Part shown: in pieces, positions 15,465 to 17,929 of the stretch
Layout: every line of letters starts with the position of its first letter
Numbering within the stretch: position 1 is the stretch's first letter
Source: JBEEOW01 sp041191405
Lineage (GTDB): Bacteria; Bacteroidota; Bacteroidia; Cytophagales; UBA9547
NCBI GenBank assembly: GCA_041191405.1
Contig: JBEEOW010000051.1
Span: 1-17,929, forward strand
Direction of reading: 5' to 3'
Length of the DNA: 17,929 nt
Made by a program: the position numbers and the translations under genes
Notes under the pieces: model-generated
Seen by the model: the letters and a program-made list of their open reading frames with translations, nothing else
What the model was told of the DNA's origin: nothing
Databases searched by the model: none

Positions 15465-16678
15465 TAAATCATTTCAGAAATAAGTCTCATGTATGCTGGT
15501 TGCCTCACCGCTTGATTTTGTTTTGCTTGATGTTTCTGTGAATTATCACGAATGTCACCTACAATTTCATGGAAATATTTCTCCAAACTTGTGAAATTTC
15601 GATACTGTTTCTGTAAAAACTCACTTAGTATTCCCTTATTCGTCCATAACCATGTGAATTTTTGAATTATATTAGCATCTGAGACGATATTTCCCTCTTT
15701 GGTAAGTAAACCTTCCAACTTGCGAATAAGTGGCGGAATTGCCATGTTATTTTCCTTGTCTTGAACATAAACCATGTTGTTTCCCTGTTCCCAAACAGAA
15801 ATTAAACCTTCTCGTGCCGGGTGGGGCTTTTTCTTGGCTTTGGCGGAATCGCTGGGCGGGCTTGAATTTTTATTTTTTTGCGTTGAATTTGATGATTTTT
15901 GGTTTGATTCATTTTTTTCATTTTCAAAACACCCTAAAAGCAATTCAGAAGAAATAGAATTCATTATTTCACCAGTGGAGGAAAAATTTTCACAAGTGCT
16001 AACTACATCCGTAGGATGAATATTAACTTGCTTGTTGCTTTTACTTATCGCTACGCTCTTACTTATCGCTACGCTCTTACTTTTACTTATTGCTTTATGC
16101 TGTGTATTAGAAGATGTAAGTGGCTTGTGAAGGTACTTATGCGGTGTACTTGTAGAGTCACTTACATTTTCATTGTTAACTTTTTCATTTTCTTCTGTTT
16201 TTCCTTCACTCTCAATCATTTTAAAGAATTTTGAAAATCTTTTTTTATTTTCCTCAATTTCCTTTTCAAAAGGAACAACCATTATTGGAACTATAATACC
16301 TTCTATAAAACGCATTCTTTTCTTGGCACACATTAACCAATATTGTTGTATTTCTTCACCTGTGATAATATTGTATTTTTCATATATTTCCTTTGAAAAT
16401 AAATTCTCATTTAAAAAGTATTGTATAAACTCTTGAATCTCATCTTTTGTGTAATCGTATTCTAAATGAAATACATTTTGAGCATCCTTATTCCATTGAA
16501 TCCAATACCCATTATGCTTTTGTGAACCAATAAATTTTAATAAATCGGAATACATTAATTCAGCATTTCTGCCAATTAATTTTCTCATAATTTTAAGTTT
16601 ATGAGATTTCAAACAAGGGCTTGGAATGTATTCAAGACTTTGTTTATTCTTGCTAATTATAATATTTGAATCTGACAT
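15464..16678 (-). CDS. DUF4373-like replication protein (element B)
   Basis: A 404-residue protein with the same plan as the 400-residue protein of element A. The N-terminal domain (about 25-135) has IMRKLIGRNAELMYSDLLKF, NGYWIQW, NLFSKEIYEKYNIITGEEIQ and YWLMCAKKRMRFIEGII. A Ser/Lys/Asn-rich linker (about 165-280) leads to a helical C-terminal domain starting KKKPHPAREGLISVWEQG. The pattern fits Lin1244/DUF4373-type replisome organisers. It overlaps dnaB by one base, so the two are translationally coupled. A role in origin recognition or in loading the adjacent DnaB is the natural inference. The linker includes a 6-residue repeat (SKSVAI) from an 18-bp tandem duplication. Confidence 0.72.
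   Translation of the reverse strand: MSDSNIIISKNKQSLEYIPSPCLKSHKLKIMRKLIGRNAELMYSDLLKFIGSQKHNGYWIQWNKDAQNVFHLEYDYTKDEIQEFIQYFLNENLFSKEIYEKYNIITGEEIQQYWLMCAKKRMRFIEGIIVPIMVVPFEKEIEENKKRFSKFFKMIESEGKTEENEKVNNENVSDSTSTPHKYLHKPLTSSNTQHKAISKSKSVAISKSVAISKSNKQVNIHPTDVVSTCENFSSTGEIMNSISSELLLGCFENEKNESNQKSSNSTQKNKNSSPPSDSAKAKKKPHPAREGLISVWEQGNNMVYVQDKENNMAIPPLIRKLEGLLTKEGNIVSDANIIQKFTWLWTNKGILSEFLQKQYRNFTSLEKYFHEIVGDIRDNSQKHQAKQNQAVRQPAYMRLISEMI
16041..16080 (-). repeat. 18-bp in-frame tandem repeat in the linker
   Basis: TTACTTATCGCTACGCTC occurs twice in succession (16041-16058 and 16059-16076) with the first bases of a third copy. On the coding strand each copy adds six residues (SKSVAI) to the low-complexity linker of the DUF4373-like protein, so copy-number change keeps the frame. 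Confidence 0.8.
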
Positions 16679-16733
16679 ATTTAAAATATTGAAGTTAAAG
16701 TAGAATTTTAAGTTAAATTTTTACTTGAAGTGG

Positions 16734-16949
16734 CTATTTATCCTTCAATGCATCACGTTCATTTTTTGCTAGAATTAACCTTGAAACACGTCTATTTTCA
16801 TTGTATTTTTCACGCATAGTCATGTTTCGAGAGCAATAAGGATCTTTCATTCCTGGTGCAAGTTTTGGAAGTTCAGAGTCGGGGAGACGCTTGACAATTT
16901 CACCTTTGTAGTTGGTGTAGTATTCTGAATATTTACCTGTGATTGGCAT
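16734..16949 (-). CDS. Small basic protein of unknown function
   Basis: A 71-residue charged protein (starts MPITGKYSEYYTNYKGEIVK, later SRNMTMREKYNENRRVSRL) with no membrane segment and no domain I recognise. It begins 5 nt after the HTH gene ends and finishes 55 nt before the DUF4373-like gene starts, all in one direction, so it is very probably translated as part of the element B replication operon. Element A has no counterpart between its HTH and DUF4373-like genes. Confidence 0.6.
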   Translation of the reverse strand: MPITGKYSEYYTNYKGEIVKRLPDSELPKLAPGMKDPYCSRNMTMREKYNENRRVSRLILAKNERDALKDK

Positions 16950-16954
16950 AAACT

Positions 16955-17286
16955 TTATTTTGTATTTTGCATTTTTTTAATTTTCTTTTTAGAAAGAGAA
17001 ATCCCAACAATCTCTTGTTTTGTGATAGCTTCAAAAATCATTTTGTCATTGGTGTATTTTTCAGTTTTGATGTCTTTGAAATTTAGTAATCGTTCAACTT
17101 CGGTTCGTGGAATTAAAGTCACACCAACACTAGAAGCTTCAAGTTTCATAATATCACCATTGACAACTTTTGAGCGAATGGTAGAACGAGATAAGCCAGT
17201 AAGTTTTACAACTTCAGCAATCTTATATGATTCCTTTGTAAGCTTAGGATTACTTGTCCTGACTTCCGCAAATTATTAGTAATCAT
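16955..17286 (-). pseudogene. Excisionase-like HTH gene with an apparent one-base frameshift
   Basis: The frame reading from 17272 leftward encodes a clear HTH_17-like domain (TKESYKIAEVVKLTGLSRST, then SKVVNGDIMKLEASSVGVTL and PRTEVERLL). It has no usual start codon before this domain: the first ATG, at 17149, lies in the middle of the fold. An ATG at 17286 opens MITNNLRKSGQ in a different frame. Adding one base near 17252-17258 (CAAG read as CAAAG) joins the two into a 110-residue protein, the same length as the HTH protein of element A. So this is either a recent one-base deletion, a sequencing error, or an unusual start or frameshift. Intact copies would be expected to act as excisionase or operon regulator. 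Confidence 0.6.
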
Positions 17287-17347
17287 TCTAAATAATCTGT
17301 TAAAATATTTATAATTAAGCAATTGCAATTTTTATTTGAGTGATTTT

Positions 17348-17929
17348 GGGTGTCCCAGAGTTGTTTTGTAGCTTTGAGAATGTATGTTCGTAAGAAAATA
17401 AATAAATCAGGTCGTGTAAGTGTTCAAGTAATTGATAAAACTAATGGAACTTACAAAGTTTTAAAAACAATTGGTTCAAGTGCGGATTTAGTCCAAGTTG
17501 AAGAATTAGTAAGACAAGGAAAAGTATTTATTTCGAAGCAATCTGGGGTTCAATCAATAGATTTTGATTCAAATATTTCTCTATATAAAGAAGTTTTAAA
17601 TTCTATAGTATCACATAAATTGGTTGGAATAGACCTTATTTTAGGTAAAATTTTCGATGAAATAGGGTTTAATAAAGTACATGATAGTTTATTTAGAGAT
17701 TTAGTATTGTATCGTCTAGTATATCCAAAGAGCAAACTCAAAACAACAGAATACCTCAGCCGATTTGAACAAAAAACTTATTCAGAAGACGAAATTTATC
17801 GCTATATGGATAAGCTTAATTCTGTCCATAAAGAAACGATACAAAATATTAGTTATGAGCATACTGTAAAAGTTTTAGGCACAGAAATTCATTTAGTTTT
17901 TTATGATGTAACAACTGTTTATTTTGAAA
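17348..17929 (+). mobile_element. IS1634-like insertion sequence, left part only
   Basis: A change of character near 17348 (GGGTGTCCCAGAG) followed 30 bp later by a transposase start suggests the left end of an insertion sequence. The right end is outside the window, so inverted repeats and target duplication cannot be checked. It lies about 60 bp upstream of the element B HTH gene start, in its promoter region. Confidence 0.5.
17380..17929 (+). CDS. IS1634/IS4-superfamily transposase, 3' end cut by window
   Basis: The frame from ATG 17380 stays open to the window end (183 residues). It begins MYVRKKINKSGRVSVQVIDK, followed by YKVLKTIGSS and a VEELVRQGK helix, the usual N-terminus of IS1634-type transposases. 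Further on are SLFRDLVLYRLVYPKSKLKT and YLSRFEQKTYSEDEIYRYMD. The last residues, FYDVTTVYFE, hold the first catalytic Asp (about 176) of the DDE triad in the context typical of this family. The remaining catalytic residues lie beyond the window. No lesion is visible. Confidence 0.85.
   Translation, partial: MYVRKKINKSGRVSVQVIDKTNGTYKVLKTIGSSADLVQVEELVRQGKVFISKQSGVQSIDFDSNISLYKEVLNSIVSHKLVGIDLILGKIFDEIGFNKVHDSLFRDLVLYRLVYPKSKLKTTEYLSRFEQKTYSEDEIYRYMDKLNSVHKETIQNISYEHTVKVLGTEIHLVFYDVTTVYFE

Noticed and set aside
15730..16436. Four overlapping + strand open frames of 72-87 codons.
   Set aside because: They lie opposite the DUF4373-like gene, which has clear domain motifs; the frames have none.
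17022..17279. An 85-codon + strand open frame.
   Set aside because: It is antisense to the frame that encodes the HTH domain.

Overview
The window looks like AT-rich Bacteroidota DNA, probably from a Flavobacteriia-like host. The supporting signs are secreted TPR proteins with short Lys/Leu-rich signal peptides, two Bacteroidetes-style tyrosine integrases, two phage/plasmid-type Lin1244/DUF4373-like replication proteins, a TAnnTTTG-type -7 box and very low GC. No species can be named from the sequence alone.

Layout. (1) 13-4903: two divergent genes for exported TPR-repeat proteins. The leftward one stops just where a CHAT protease domain would begin; the rightward one ends in a DUF6624-like tail. 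(2) 4904-5611: gene-free DNA holding a less AT-rich, hairpin-dense island (about 5205-5440). (3) 5612-6500: an array of some 60 ACAATT/AATTGT motifs organised in units of about 250 bp, with a perfect 25-bp hairpin. (4) 6428-8993: a leftward operon of an excisionase-like HTH protein, a DUF4373-like replication protein and an unrecognised 345-residue protein whose tail is encoded by the array. (5) 9441-10670: leftward tyrosine integrase A, then a 3' fragment of tRNA-Thr(TGT) at about 10839-10885 with a terminator. I read this as an attachment-site scar marking an element boundary. (6) 11081-12262: rightward integrase B, preceded by 12-bp tandem repeats. (7) 12272-13728: a complete IS256-family element with inverted repeats and an exact 8-bp target duplication. 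(8) 13861-14066: palindromic TTACAAATATTTGTAA-type iterons, then a second leftward replication operon (frameshifted HTH gene, 71-residue protein, DUF4373-like protein, DnaB helicase) up to 17286. (9) From about 17348: an IS1634-like element cut by the window end.

How it fits together (inference). Two integrative elements appear to abut at one tRNA-Thr site, A on the left and B on the right. Each has an integrase, an excisionase-like HTH protein and a DUF4373-like protein, and each has TACAA/TTGTA iterons immediately 3' of the replication operon. The two DUF4373-like proteins look homologous, but their partners (345-residue unknown versus DnaB) and their iterons differ. The most unusual parts are the large ACAATT array, the paired but different origin-like modules, and the island at 5205-5440. 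The outer ends of both elements lie outside the window or were not recognised.
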